A stretch of DNA of 64,000 nucleotides from CAZJKO01 sp964546995 (lineage in GTDB: Bacteria > Bacillota_I > Bacilli_A > RF39 > UBA660), in NCBI GenBank assembly GCA_964546995.1, contig CAZJKO010000001.1, positions 30,051 to 94,050 of the forward strand, in the 5' to 3' direction. The position numbers were made by a program, and so were the translations under genes. Positions within the stretch are counted from its first letter, which is position 1, and every line of letters begins with the position of its first letter. The notes beneath the pieces are model-generated. The model was not told the origin of the DNA and did not search any database. It saw only the letters and a program-made list of their open reading frames with translations. Below are positions 36,819 to 44,929 of this stretch, piece after piece.

Positions 36819-38207
36819 ATGAAAGTATATAATACACTTTCTTTGGAACTAGAAGAATTCGTTCCTCACGAAGAAGGGAAAGTTTTCATGTACACATGTG
36901 GTCCCACTGTTTACTATTTTGCTCACATTGGTAATTTGCGTACCTACATCTTTGAAGATGTTTTGGAAAAGGGTCTTACTTACTTGGGGTATGATGTAAA
37001 GCGTGTTATGAATATTACTGATGTAGGACATATGACGAGTGATAATGACGTTGGGGAAGATAAGATGGTCAAGGGTGCTCTTCGTGAAGGGAAAACGGTT
37101 TACGAAATTGCCGACTTTTATACCAAAGCATTTTTTAGCGATTTGGAAAAACTCAATATCAAGAAGCCTGGCATAGTTGAAAAAGCGAGCGATCACATCG
37201 ATATGTACATTAAAATGATCGAAGTATTACTGGATAAAGGGTACGCTTATGCGTCGAATGGTAATATTTATTTTGATGTTAGTAAAGCGGTCGATTACTA
37301 TCAACTTTCTCATAAAAATCCAGATGAGTTGATGGTCGGTGTTCGCGATACGGTCGAAGAAGATTCGTTTAAGAAAAATCCGTACGATTTTGGACTTTGG
37401 TTTACGGTTTCTAAGTTTTCCAATCAAGTGATGAAATGGGATTCTCCTTGGGGTGTTGGGTATCCAGGATGGCATATCGAGTGTTCTGGTATTTCGATTG
37501 AGCATTTAGGAGAATACTTGGATATTCACTGTGGAGGAGTCGATAACATTTTTCCTCACCATACGAACGAGATTGCTCAGAGTGAAGCTTATTTAGGGCA
37601 TAAATGGTGCCGTTACTTTATGCATGGGGAACATTTGAACGATGCGAGTGGAAAGATGAGTAAATCAAAGGGAGATGTCCTTACGGTTTCCTATTTAGAA
37701 CAATTAGGGTACGATCCTTTGAGTTATCGCTATTTCTGTTTGGGTAGTCATTATCGAAAACCGCTTGTCTTTTCGTTTGAGTCGTTAGATGGTGCATCAA
37801 AGGCCTATAAGAAATTGAAAACAAAAGTTCAAATGCTTTCTAAAGATGGAGAAATCGATGAAAGTAAGATTTCTTTCTATCAAAATCAATTTAGGGAAGC
37901 CTTGGAGAACGATTTGAATACTTCGATGATGCTTACTACTTTGTATGACGTGTTAAAAGATGAGACGTTAAGTGATGCTTCTAAATCTCGTTTGGTTGAA
38001 GAAATGGATGCTGTTTTGGGGCTTCGTCTTTTGGAAAAAGAAGGAACATATCAAGTGGACGATGACATCTTAGCTAAAATCGAAGAACGCAATCGAGCAA
38101 AGAAAGAGAAGAATTTTTCTTTCGCCGATCAGATACGTGATGATTTATTGAAGCAGGGAATTAAGTTAATCGATACGCGCGAAGGGACGACGTTCGAGCG
38201 TATTTAA
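36819..38207 (+). CDS. cysS: Cysteinyl-tRNA synthetase
   Basis: A 462-residue class I enzyme. MYTCGPTVYYFAHIGN gives the zinc-ligand cysteine and the HIGH motif, NITDVGHMT and the WHIECSG cysteine follow, and KMSKSKGD near 277 is the adenylation loop. The length is close to B. subtilis CysS (466). The ATG follows AAGGAG...GGTGATG. Confidence 0.97.
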   Translation: MKVYNTLSLELEEFVPHEEGKVFMYTCGPTVYYFAHIGNLRTYIFEDVLEKGLTYLGYDVKRVMNITDVGHMTSDNDVGEDKMVKGALREGKTVYEIADFYTKAFFSDLEKLNIKKPGIVEKASDHIDMYIKMIEVLLDKGYAYASNGNIYFDVSKAVDYYQLSHKNPDELMVGVRDTVEEDSFKKNPYDFGLWFTVSKFSNQVMKWDSPWGVGYPGWHIECSGISIEHLGEYLDIHCGGVDNIFPHHTNEIAQSEAYLGHKWCRYFMHGEHLNDASGKMSKSKGDVLTVSYLEQLGYDPLSYRYFCLGSHYRKPLVFSFESLDGASKAYKKLKTKVQMLSKDGEIDESKISFYQNQFREALENDLNTSMMLTTLYDVLKDETLSDASKSRLVEEMDAVLGLRLLEKEGTYQVDDDILAKIEERNRAKKEKNFSFADQIRDDLLKQGIKLIDTREGTTFERI

Positions 38208-38220
38208 AGGAGCGATGAAC

Positions 38221-38919
38221 ATGCCAATTTATTATGGATTAGATTTAACGGGGTGGATTTTAATTGTCGTTGCAACGATCATTACGGTTGTTGCCGATAT
38301 TTATGTAAACAATTGTTATCGTAAGTACAAGAGAATCAACAATAAGAATGGTCTTAGTGGATGTGAAGTTGCTCGAAAGATATTAGATAGTAATGGTCTT
38401 AATTCTGTTCATGTTGTCGAGACGAGTGGAGTTTTATCCGATCATTACGATCCAAGCCGGAAAGTTGTAAGACTTTCAAAGGACATTTTTCATGGGACGA
38501 CGCTTGCCTCTAGTGCCGTAGCAGCCCACGAAGTAGGGCATGCCATTCAAGATCGCGATAATTATGTTTTTATACGGATCCGTGGTTTTTTGGTTCCCTT
38601 TGTCAATTTTGGAAGCAAATTTGGATACATTGTATTGTTGATTGGTCTTATTTTTGGCTATATGGATTTAGCTTGGGGTGGAATTGGTCTATTATTACTT
38701 ATTTTGCTTTTTCAACTTGTCACTTTGCCTGTCGAGTTTAATGCGTCGAATCGGGCTTTGATGGAACTTAAGAAGCTTTCTCTTTTAGAAGAAGACGAGT
38801 TACAAGGAAGCAGTAAGATGTTACGCGCTGCTGCATATACTTATGTTGCGTCCCTTGCTAATACGATTCTTCAGATTTTACGCCTCATTTTGATCGTTGC
38901 TAATCGAAGTGATGATTAA
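38221..38919 (+). CDS. YugP-type zinc-dependent membrane metallopeptidase
   Basis: A 232-residue protein of the neutral zinc metallopeptidase family (YugP). AAHEVGHAIQD gives the HExxH zinc site near 102-106. Membrane segments lie at about 9-28 and two or three more after 120. The LPVEFNASNRAL segment is conserved in the family. The substrate is unknown. ATG 38221 has the better spacing from AAGGAG; ATG 38215 is only 2 bp away. It follows cysS by 13 bp. Confidence 0.88.
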   Translation: MPIYYGLDLTGWILIVVATIITVVADIYVNNCYRKYKRINNKNGLSGCEVARKILDSNGLNSVHVVETSGVLSDHYDPSRKVVRLSKDIFHGTTLASSAVAAHEVGHAIQDRDNYVFIRIRGFLVPFVNFGSKFGYIVLLIGLIFGYMDLAWGGIGLLLLILLFQLVTLPVEFNASNRALMELKKLSLLEEDELQGSSKMLRAAAYTYVASLANTILQILRLILIVANRSDD

Positions 38920-38940
38920 AACGCTTATGGCGTTTTTTTA
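38919..38940 (+). terminator. Rho-independent terminator
   Basis: AAACGC and GCGTTT pair around TTATG, then a T run. Confidence 0.88.
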
Positions 38941-39008
38941 TATATTAGGAAAGTGCGTTTAAATTCTTGTTCAAAAAAAACGGCCTCATTTAAAACGAAG
39001 TTCACAAC

Positions 39009-39036
39009 AAAAAGATTAAAGTTTAAATCTTTAATC
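39009..39036 (-). terminator. Minus-strand terminator for the zinc-ribbon gene
   Basis: ATTAAAG and CTTTAAT arms around a 7-base loop, followed on the minus strand by CTTTTT. The left arm includes the end of the gene at 39031. Confidence 0.6.
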
Positions 39037-39267
39037 ATCTAAATCAATAGGAAACATAGTACTACCACAGTAAGGACAATCCATCTTGGGAGTACTTTTC
39101 TTTTTGATAAATTTTAAAAAAACTATACATTCATTTACAATAAAATCGGGAACTGGATCCAATTTGTGACATTTTTTACATTTAAAAATATATATTTTTT
39201 CATCTTTCCCAAAATAATCTTGAGCTTCTTTTAATATTTTCGTAATTTCTTTTTCTTCTTTATTCAT
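39031..39267 (-). CDS. Small zinc-ribbon protein, 78 aa
   Basis: Minus strand. It has two CxxC pairs (CKKCH near 30-34 and CPYCG near 64-68) that can bind one zinc, with a hydrophobic stretch between them and acidic ends (PIDLDD). The family is unknown. A TGGAG ribosome site and a good promoter precede it. It begins an accessory block inserted between the YugP gene and mrnC. Confidence 0.65.
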   Translation of the reverse strand: MNKEEKEITKILKEAQDYFGKDEKIYIFKCKKCHKLDPVPDFIVNECIVFLKFIKKKSTPKMDCPYCGSTMFPIDLDD

Positions 39268-39294
39268 GATATATCTCCATTAAGTATAAATACG

Positions 39295-39322
39295 ATTATA
39301 GTATATCATTGTATTGTTACAA
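39295..39322 (-). promoter_or_regulatory. Promoter of the minus-strand zinc-ribbon gene
   Basis: On the minus strand: TTGTAA, a 16-bp spacer, TATAAT, 28 bp before the ATG. Confidence 0.6.
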
Positions 39323-39388
39323 ATTGGACAATTAATAGGATCAGATTCAAAATTAATGACAATCAGTGAACGCCACATATTTAATTTT

Positions 39389-39460
39389 TTTTGATAATCA
39401 GATTTTTCTTATTCTATCTTCTTTTTATAGAATAAGAAAATGATATTAATTTTATCAAAA
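39389..39460. repeat. Nested long inverted repeat at the left side of the TnpB element
   Basis: An inner perfect 14-bp pair (39404-39417 with 39427-39440, arms TTTTCTTATTCTAT and complement) with a 9-base loop lies inside an outer 9-bp pair (TTTTGATAA at 39389-39397 with TTATCAAAA at 39452-39460). It may be the subterminal hairpin of the element's left end or a separate structure. Confidence 0.6.
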
Positions 39461-39463
39461 CCA

Positions 39464-39492
39464 TTGATACGAACACTTGTTCTCGATATAAT
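39464..39492 (+). promoter_or_regulatory. TnpB promoter with a GAAC-N4-GTTC box in its spacer
   Basis: TTGATA (39464-39469), a 17-bp spacer, TATAAT (39487-39492). The spacer contains GAACACTTGTTC at 39471-39482, which fits the Gram-positive LexA (Cheo) core GAAC-N4-GTTC. Confidence 0.6.
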
Positions 39493-39514
39493 TGGTGCAG
39501 GTAGGTGATGAAAT

Positions 39515-40665
39515 ATGATTATTCATAAATCTTATAAATTTAGAGTATACCCTGATTCAAATCAAAAAGAATTAATTCATAAAACTTTTGGATGTAATCG
39601 ATTTATTTATAATCATTATTTGGAAGATAAAAAAAGTGAATATGAAAAAACAAAGCATTCTAAAACTCTTTATGAATGTATCAAAGATATTCCATCACTA
39701 TATAATGAACGACCATATCTAAAAGAAATTGATTCAATGAGTCTTAGATGTACAATATTTGACTTAGATAATGCCTTTAAAGGATTTTATAAAGGAATTA
39801 GAAATTATCCAAAATTTAAAAGTAAATATGATAAAAATAGCTATAGAACGAATATGATAACAAATCATTATAATGGAAAAACTTATAAAAATATAAAACT
39901 AGATTTACAAAATAAAACAGTTACATTACCAAAACTAAAAGAAATGAAGATAAAAGGTTATAGAAATTTGGTTAAAATAAATGGAAGAATTATTCATGCT
40001 ACTTTATCAAGAGAACATAATGGAAAATACTATGTATCAATATTATATGAACAAGAAGTTGGTATTCCAAAATTGAAACCAAATCGTATTGTAGGAATAA
40101 CTTAGGAATAAAAGATATTGTTATCACTTCAGATAATATGAGATATAGTAATGAAAAAGTAATAAAGAAATATGAAAAAAGAATCAAGAGGAAACAAAAA
40201 AAACTAGCAAGAAAGGAAAAAGGAAGTAATAATTATTATAAATGCAAACAAGAATTAGCTAGACTGTATTCAAAGTTAAAAAATGCAAGAAAGTACATTA
40301 TAGAAGAAATCACAAAAACAATTACAGACACATATGACATTATTGTAACAGAAACACTTAAAATAAAAAGTATGATTAAAAATCATCAATTAACGAAATC
40401 TTTAACAGATGTTACATTAGGAGAATTAATGAGAAAACTAGAGTATAAAGCAAATTGGAAAGGGAAAAAAATATATAAAGTAGATCCTTATTATCCAAGT
40501 AGCCAATTATGTAGTGTTTGTGGATATCAAAATAAAATAATCAAAAATTTAAGTGTAAGAAAATATATATGTCCAAAGTGTCAAAATGAATTAGATAGAG
40601 ATCAGAATGCCGCAGTTAATATTATGTTTGAAGGAATAAAACAGTATATGAAAGAATTGGTATAA
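39515..40665 (+). pseudogene. tnpB: IS200/IS605-type TnpB, frameshifted
   Basis: RNA-guided nuclease of IS605-family elements (the ancestor of Cas12), broken here. Frame 1 (39515-40105) gives the N-terminal helix-turn-helix region (MIIHKSYKFRVYPDSNQ, TFGCNRFIYNHYL) and the wedge domain. It stops just where RuvC begins. Dropping one missing base at 40100 joins it to the second frame (40102-40665), which holds LGIKDI, the catalytic-Glu strand (VTETLKI), the zinc finger CSVCG and CPKCQ, and DRDQNAA. The lost base removes the catalytic Asp codon. No TnpA is nearby. Low GC and A-rich codons mark recent acquisition. Confidence 0.9.
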
Positions 40666-40780
40666 GGACAAAAACAAAAAATAATTTTGAACAATTGGTA
40701 CGGTAGCGACTATCGGAAGTTAAGTCTATGAAGAGGCGTAGTCTCAGTGAAGTAGAAAAACCATATCGTGAGGTATGGTA
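40666..40780 (+). ncRNA. Probable omega RNA (reRNA) and right end of the TnpB element
   Basis: The non-coding stretch after tnpB has stacked small hairpins: CTATG..CGTAG near 40726-40741 and ACCATA..TATGGT at 40760-40779 with an 8-base loop. In TnpB systems the omega RNA spans the end of tnpB and the right end, and the guide follows it. The boundaries are inferred. Confidence 0.5.
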
Positions 40781-40804
40781 GTCAAAATTTATTTTGACTT
40801 TTGT
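40781..40804 (+). terminator. Palindrome with T-run after the TnpB element
   Basis: GTCAAAAT and ATTTTGAC form a perfect 8-bp stem with TT between, followed by TTTTTG. It may end the omega RNA transcript, or it may belong to the flanking host DNA. Confidence 0.6.
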
Positions 40805-40808
40805 TCTC

Positions 40809-40826
40809 CACAAAATTTGTGGATAA
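40809..40826. other. Inverted repeat containing a perfect DnaA box
   Basis: TCCACAAA and TTTGTGGA are inverted around one base. TGTGGATAA (40818-40826) is a perfect DnaA box on the minus strand (TTATCCACA). It is a single strong box, not an origin array. Confidence 0.5.
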
Positions 40827-40896
40827 ATGAATTTAAACTTTTGTTTTTGGTGCATTTTTTCCATTTTTTTGTTAAAATCGTGATGGAGGAAGAAGT

Positions 40897-41283
40897 ATGA
40901 ATGTGATTGAGATTAATGTGTTGGTGCTTGCTTATATGGGAGATACGATTTATGAAGACTACATTCGAAAACATCTTATCTTAAAGGGAATTAGTCATGT
41001 AGGAGAGTTACAAAAAGAGTCCATTCGTTACGTTAGTGCGAAGAGTCAAGCGAAATTTTTGACGATGCTCCTTGAAAACGCTATTTTTCTCGAAGATGAA
41101 GTTGATGTTCTTCGGCGTGCACGCAATTACAAAAGCAATAGTCATCCTAAAAATTGTGATATTGTTACTTATAAACATGCAACAGCATTAGAAGCAGTGA
41201 TTGGCTATTTATATTTGAATGAACGATATTCACGAATTGAGAGAATTATGAAGGAAATTTTGAAGGAGGAAACAGAATGCTAG
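40897..41283 (+). CDS. mrnC: Mini-ribonuclease 3
   Basis: A stand-alone RNase III catalytic domain without a dsRNA-binding domain; it matures 23S rRNA ends in Bacillus. The 128-residue protein has the acidic site in LAYMGDTIYEDYIR and the second in EAVIGYLYL. GGAGGAAGAAGT precedes ATG. It overlaps rlmB by 7 bp. cysS-mrnC-rlmB is the Bacillus order, here split by the YugP gene and the TnpB island. Confidence 0.94.
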   Translation: MNVIEINVLVLAYMGDTIYEDYIRKHLILKGISHVGELQKESIRYVSAKSQAKFLTMLLENAIFLEDEVDVLRRARNYKSNSHPKNCDIVTYKHATALEAVIGYLYLNERYSRIERIMKEILKEETEC

Positions 41284-41975
41284 CGTATGGAAAAACGGTC
41301 GCTTACGAGTTGTTACAAAATCCGAAAATGGTGAAAAGAGTTATTTTGCGAGAGGGATTCGATGATAAAACAATCTTTTCTCTTCTAGAAAATTCGTCTT
41401 TTAAGGTTGAATACTTAGACAAATTGCGTTTTTCTAAAGTTGCAGAAGGAAATCACCAAGGTATAATAGTGGACATTGAGGACTTTCCTTATCAATCATT
41501 AGAGGAAGTATTCAAAAAAGATCCTTCCTTTGTTCTCATCTTAGATCACTTAGAAGATCCCCATAATTTAGGAGCTATTGTACGTACGGCAGAAGCTGCT
41601 GGAGTCGATGCGATCATCCTTCCTAAAAACCGTAGCGTTTCCGTGACTCCTACTGTGATGAAGACTAGTGCTGGAGCTATTTTTCATGTACCGATTTCGC
41701 TCGTTACCAATTTACATCAGTCTATCGAATCGCTTAAAAAGAACGGTTTTTGGATCGTAGGAACCGATATGGAGAACAGTCAAGATTATCGTTCTATTCC
41801 CTACGATGGTAAAATTGCATTGGTCATTGGAAGTGAAGGATTTGGTATGAGTCGGTTGGTTCGTTCTTCTTGTGATTTTATTGCTCGTATTCCTATGTAC
41901 GGTAAGGTGAATAGTTTAAATGCATCTGTTGCTAGTGCTATTATGATTTATGAGGTAGTCCGCAATAGAAAGTAG
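41277..41975 (+). CDS. rlmB: 23S rRNA (guanosine2251-2'-O)-methyltransferase RlmB (TrmH family)
   Basis: SPOUT methyltransferase of 232 residues. An N-terminal substrate-binding domain is followed by the knotted SAM domain with DHLEDPHNLGAIVRTAEA, GSEGFGMSRLV and SLNASVASAI. GAAGGAGG precedes the ATG, which overlaps mrnC. yacP, usually between rlmB and sigH, is missing. Confidence 0.93.
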   Translation: MLAYGKTVAYELLQNPKMVKRVILREGFDDKTIFSLLENSSFKVEYLDKLRFSKVAEGNHQGIIVDIEDFPYQSLEEVFKKDPSFVLILDHLEDPHNLGAIVRTAEAAGVDAIILPKNRSVSVTPTVMKTSAGAIFHVPISLVTNLHQSIESLKKNGFWIVGTDMENSQDYRSIPYDGKIALVIGSEGFGMSRLVRSSCDFIARIPMYGKVNSLNASVASAIMIYEVVRNRK

Positions 41976-41983
41976 GTTTTATT

Positions 41984-42616
41984 GTGGAATATAAAGATTT
42001 AAATGATTATGAAATTCTTTATTTAGTGGAAGAAAACAATGAGGATGCGGTTTCTACTCTCTATGAGAAGTACCGTCCTGTCATCGAACGTTATGCCTAT
42101 CAATACTATATGCGTTTTAAAAATCGAGGCGTTAGTTACGATGATTTCGTTCAAGAAGCGTATATTGGTTTTTATTCTTCGATTACCAAATTCGATAAAA
42201 ATCGAGCAGTATTGTTCTATACTTTTGCGTGTATTTGTATTCAGAGTCGTCTTTATAATTATAGTAGGAAGTTTTTAACTTATAAAAAGGATGCTTCTTG
42301 TTACGTTTATTCTTACGATGATGAAATAGAGTCACTCGATCTTTCTTATTTCGAAGTGTTAGAAGACCCTCGGGATAATCCGGTTGAACTTTTAGATCAA
42401 GATTCTCTTTTTTGTTTTTTGATTTCCTTTAAACATGAATTATCTTTTAAACAGTCTTGTATTTTTGAACTTCGTGTCAATGGCTTTTCCTATCAGGAAA
42501 TTGCTCAACTTCTTTCTGTTAGTCGTAGAACCGTTGGAAGTTTACTTGCCCGAGTTCGACAAAAACTTCGTTATGAAATGGGGCAATCGAATAAGTTAGG
42601 TGTTTTTAATTCTTAA
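41984..42616 (+). CDS. sigH: RNA polymerase sigma factor, SigH-like
   Basis: A 210-residue sigma-70 family protein with region 2 (YDDFVQEAYIGFYSSI, core and -10 recognition) and region 4 (GFSYQEIAQLLSVSRRTVGS, -35 recognition), lacking regions 1.1 and 3. Its position between rlmB and secE is that of sigH, which controls sporulation entry and competence in Bacillus. GTG start, 8 bp after rlmB. The rpmG gene that normally follows is missing. Confidence 0.8.
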   Translation: MEYKDLNDYEILYLVEENNEDAVSTLYEKYRPVIERYAYQYYMRFKNRGVSYDDFVQEAYIGFYSSITKFDKNRAVLFYTFACICIQSRLYNYSRKFLTYKKDASCYVYSYDDEIESLDLSYFEVLEDPRDNPVELLDQDSLFCFLISFKHELSFKQSCIFELRVNGFSYQEIAQLLSVSRRTVGSLLARVRQKLRYEMGQSNKLGVFNS

Positions 42617-42646
42617 AAGTATGATATAATGATAATAGGTGATACT

Positions 42647-43237
42647 ATGTGGAGTGCAAATGAGGAACGATTAAAAGAACTTCAGAAGAAATACTATTAT
42701 TTGGATCGAACGATGAAAGAAGTTCATAAAAAAGGGTATTATTTAACGCAAGTTACCTATCCTTTGTCCCAAGATCTTTTTGAGCATCTTGCTAAATTTG
42801 ATCGTGATCACAAAGAAGAAGTGATTAAAGATAATCTTTTGGAACTTTCGATTTTGGCACTCGGAGAATACGTTGGAAATGGTAGATATTTAACTAGTAA
42901 AAATGGAGAAGCAAGAAAAATGTTAAAAGAAATGTTCATGGAGTATGCTCCTTATCTTCCATCTGAAGATGTTCCTTACTATAAAAAGATGATCGAAGAA
43001 AATCCGATTATGTACTATAGCGAGTTCGTCGACTATCGTAACCAACGCCAAGTAGGACAGGCCCCTTCTCAAAGTCATTCTATGCAATATGCAAAGAAGA
43101 CCGCGGCAGGAATACTCTATACCGAAGATAATGCGCTCAATACGAATGCTTTTGTTCGCATCTTCTTAATTCCTGCTTATGTTGTTGCTGCAACTCTATT
43201 TATCGCTCTTGCTTATTTTTTAAGCCAATTTTCTTAA
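42647..43237 (+). CDS. Hypothetical protein with a C-terminal membrane anchor
   Basis: A 196-residue protein with a soluble, charged N-terminal part (residues 1-165) and one membrane segment near the C-terminus (about 171-193). The family is not recognised. The start ATG 42647 follows AATAGGTGAT; a TATGATATAATG motif just before provides a likely promoter. It lies between sigH and secE. Confidence 0.65.
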   Translation: MWSANEERLKELQKKYYYLDRTMKEVHKKGYYLTQVTYPLSQDLFEHLAKFDRDHKEEVIKDNLLELSILALGEYVGNGRYLTSKNGEARKMLKEMFMEYAPYLPSEDVPYYKKMIEENPIMYYSEFVDYRNQRQVGQAPSQSHSMQYAKKTAAGILYTEDNALNTNAFVRIFLIPAYVVAATLFIALAYFLSQFS

Positions 43238-43252
43238 AATATTTAAAATTCG

Positions 43253-43281
43253 TTGACGAAATGATAAATGTGTGTTATTTT
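43253..43281 (+). promoter_or_regulatory. Promoter for secE-nusG
   Basis: TTGACG (43253-43258), a 17-bp spacer, TATTTT (43276-43281). Confidence 0.65.
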
Positions 43282-43345
43282 AAACGTAACACGAAAAAGT
43301 GTTTTTATTTTGCTTGAAGCATATAATTAAAGAAGGTGGAATTAG

Positions 43346-43648
43346 ATGAAAAAAGAAGCTTTACCAACTTCAGAAAAAACGAAGACAAAAGAAGAGAAAA
43401 CGAAGCAAGATTCTAAGAAAAAAGAAGTAAAAAAGAAAGATACTTCTAGCAAGAACAAAAAGGCAGTAAAAAAAGGGAAAAAGGGCTCTTTTTGGAAAGA
43501 TGCGAAGAATGAATTTGTTCATATTAAATGGCCAGATAAAAAAGCGATGGTTAAGTATTCTGTTGCAACTTTGTTTTTTATCGTATTTTTTGCTCTATTC
43601 TTTTATGTGATCGAAATCATTTTTGCTTTTCTTAAGAGTTTGGTGTAG
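43346..43648 (+). CDS. secE: Preprotein translocase subunit SecE
   Basis: A one-helix subunit of the SecYEG channel. 100 residues: a Lys-rich N-terminal extension (about 1-48), the conserved amphipathic FWKDAKNEFVHIKWPDKK, and a membrane helix at about 70-95. SecE of Bacillus has 59 residues, so the basic extension is extra. It ends 3 bp before nusG. Confidence 0.93.
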   Translation: MKKEALPTSEKTKTKEEKTKQDSKKKEVKKKDTSSKNKKAVKKGKKGSFWKDAKNEFVHIKWPDKKAMVKYSVATLFFIVFFALFFYVIEIIFAFLKSLV

Positions 43649-43651
43649 CGT

Positions 43652-44185
43652 ATGGATAAGCAATGGTATGTTGTCAATACTTATTCGGGACACGAGAATA
43701 AGGTAAAAGAGAAATTAGAGATGCGTGCAGAATCGATGGATATGCAAGATTACATCTTTCGTGTTATTGTTCCTGAACAAAAAGAAATCGAAGTAAAAGA
43801 TGGTGTTCAGAAAGAAAAAATTAAAAAGATGTTTCCTGGTTACATTTTAGTTGAGATGGTTATGAGTGATGATGCGTGGTTCGTCGTTCGTAATACACCT
43901 GGTGTTACAGGATTTATCGGTTCTAGTGGAAAGGGTGCGAAACCGACACCGCTTCAACCATACGAAGTTGATCACATTTTAAATAGTATGGGTATGAGTA
44001 GACTTGATGTCGATAAAGAGTTGACTGCTGGAACGAAGGTTAAAATTATTGCAGGACCATTTACTGGTATGTATGGTACTGTCGATAGTTTGGATTTACC
44101 AAATCAAAAGATTCTACTTCTTGTAGACTTGTTTGGACAAGAAACTAGTGTTGAAGTAGATCTTACACAAATTGAACGTGCATAA
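43652..44185 (+). CDS. nusG: Transcription termination/antitermination factor NusG
   Basis: A 177-residue two-domain factor. NGN domain: WYVVNTYSGHENKVKEKLE and MFPGYILVEM (residues 1-115). C-terminal KOW domain: GTKVKIIAGPFTGMYGTV (about 128-177). It binds RNA polymerase and couples it to translation or termination. It follows secE directly, as is universal. Confidence 0.97.
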   Translation: MDKQWYVVNTYSGHENKVKEKLEMRAESMDMQDYIFRVIVPEQKEIEVKDGVQKEKIKKMFPGYILVEMVMSDDAWFVVRNTPGVTGFIGSSGKGAKPTPLQPYEVDHILNSMGMSRLDVDKELTAGTKVKIIAGPFTGMYGTVDSLDLPNQKILLLVDLFGQETSVEVDLTQIERA

Positions 44186-44189
44186 TTAG

Positions 44190-44218
44190 TTGCATTTCAA
44201 ATTGTTTTATGTTATTAT
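44190..44218 (+). promoter_or_regulatory. Promoter for rplK-rplA
   Basis: TTGCAT (44190-44195), a 17-bp spacer, TATTAT (44213-44218). Confidence 0.65.
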
Positions 44219-44253
44219 TTAAGGGCTATATTATTTTAATATAGATAAATTAA

Positions 44254-44290
44254 GTGGGAAGCAAATGGATGTGCTATTCGAACCACTCGC
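44254..44290 (+). promoter_or_regulatory. L1-type ribosomal leader upstream of rplK
   Basis: GTGGGAAG and ACCAC bound a small stem-loop in the leader of the L11-L1 operon. The same GTGG-AAG/ACCAC pattern recurs before rplA. L1 represses this operon by binding such a structure in other bacteria; the assignment is inferred. Confidence 0.45.
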
Positions 44291-44321
44291 GAAAACGAGA
44301 AAATATTAGGAGGTGTTTTTC

Positions 44322-44900
44322 GTGGCAAAAGAAGTAGTTAGAAAGATTAAATTACAAGTACCTGCTGGAAAAGCAACACCTGCTCCACCAGTTGGAACAG
44401 TGTTAGGACCTGCAGGAATTAATTTACAAGAGTTTTGTACGAAGTACAATGATGCAACTCGTGATAAAATGGGGGATATTTTACCAGTTGAAATTAGTAT
44501 TTACGATGATAGAAGTTTCGACTTTGTAATTAAGACTCCACCTACGCCATTCTTATTAAAGAAATATGCAAAGATCGATAAAGGTTCTGTTAAGGGAGCT
44601 AATCAAGTTGTTGCGACACTTACAAAAGAACAAATTCGTGAAATTGCCGAAATCAAGTTACCTGATCTTAATGCTTACACTGTCGAAGAAGCAATGCTTA
44701 TTGTCGAAGGTACAGCACGTAATATGGGTATTGCTGTAAAAGGAATCAACGATAAAGAACTTTTAGAGCAACAAAAAGAAGCACTTGAAGAAGAAAAAGA
44801 AATGGCGAAACGTGAAGCTGAGCTTGCTTCTATGGAAGAAGAAGTAAAAGCTCCAGCACCTGAAGTTGAAGTTGTTTCTGAAAAGAACGAAGAAGAATAA
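44322..44900 (+). CDS. rplK: 50S ribosomal protein L11 with an acidic C-terminal extension
   Basis: It forms the GTPase-associated centre with 23S rRNA. Residues 1-141 are standard L11 (KLQVPAGKATPAPPVG, TPPTPFLLKKYAKI, GTARNMGIAV). The protein is 192 residues, about 50 more than usual. The extra tail (about 145-192) is a Glu/Lys-rich helix followed by acidic, Pro/Val-rich sequence. I use GTG 44322 with the TAGGAGGTG ribosome site; an upstream start adds MFF without a site. Confidence 0.96.
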   Translation: MAKEVVRKIKLQVPAGKATPAPPVGTVLGPAGINLQEFCTKYNDATRDKMGDILPVEISIYDDRSFDFVIKTPPTPFLLKKYAKIDKGSVKGANQVVATLTKEQIREIAEIKLPDLNAYTVEEAMLIVEGTARNMGIAVKGINDKELLEQQKEALEEEKEMAKREAELASMEEEVKAPAPEVEVVSEKNEEE

Positions 44901-44929
44901 TGATTTATTTATCATTCATATAGGGTTTA

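Noticed and set aside
40809..40826. Replication origin at the DnaA box
   Set aside because: Only one perfect box and no dnaA, dnaN or AT-rich unwinding repeats nearby; the parS sites point to an origin beyond the left edge.
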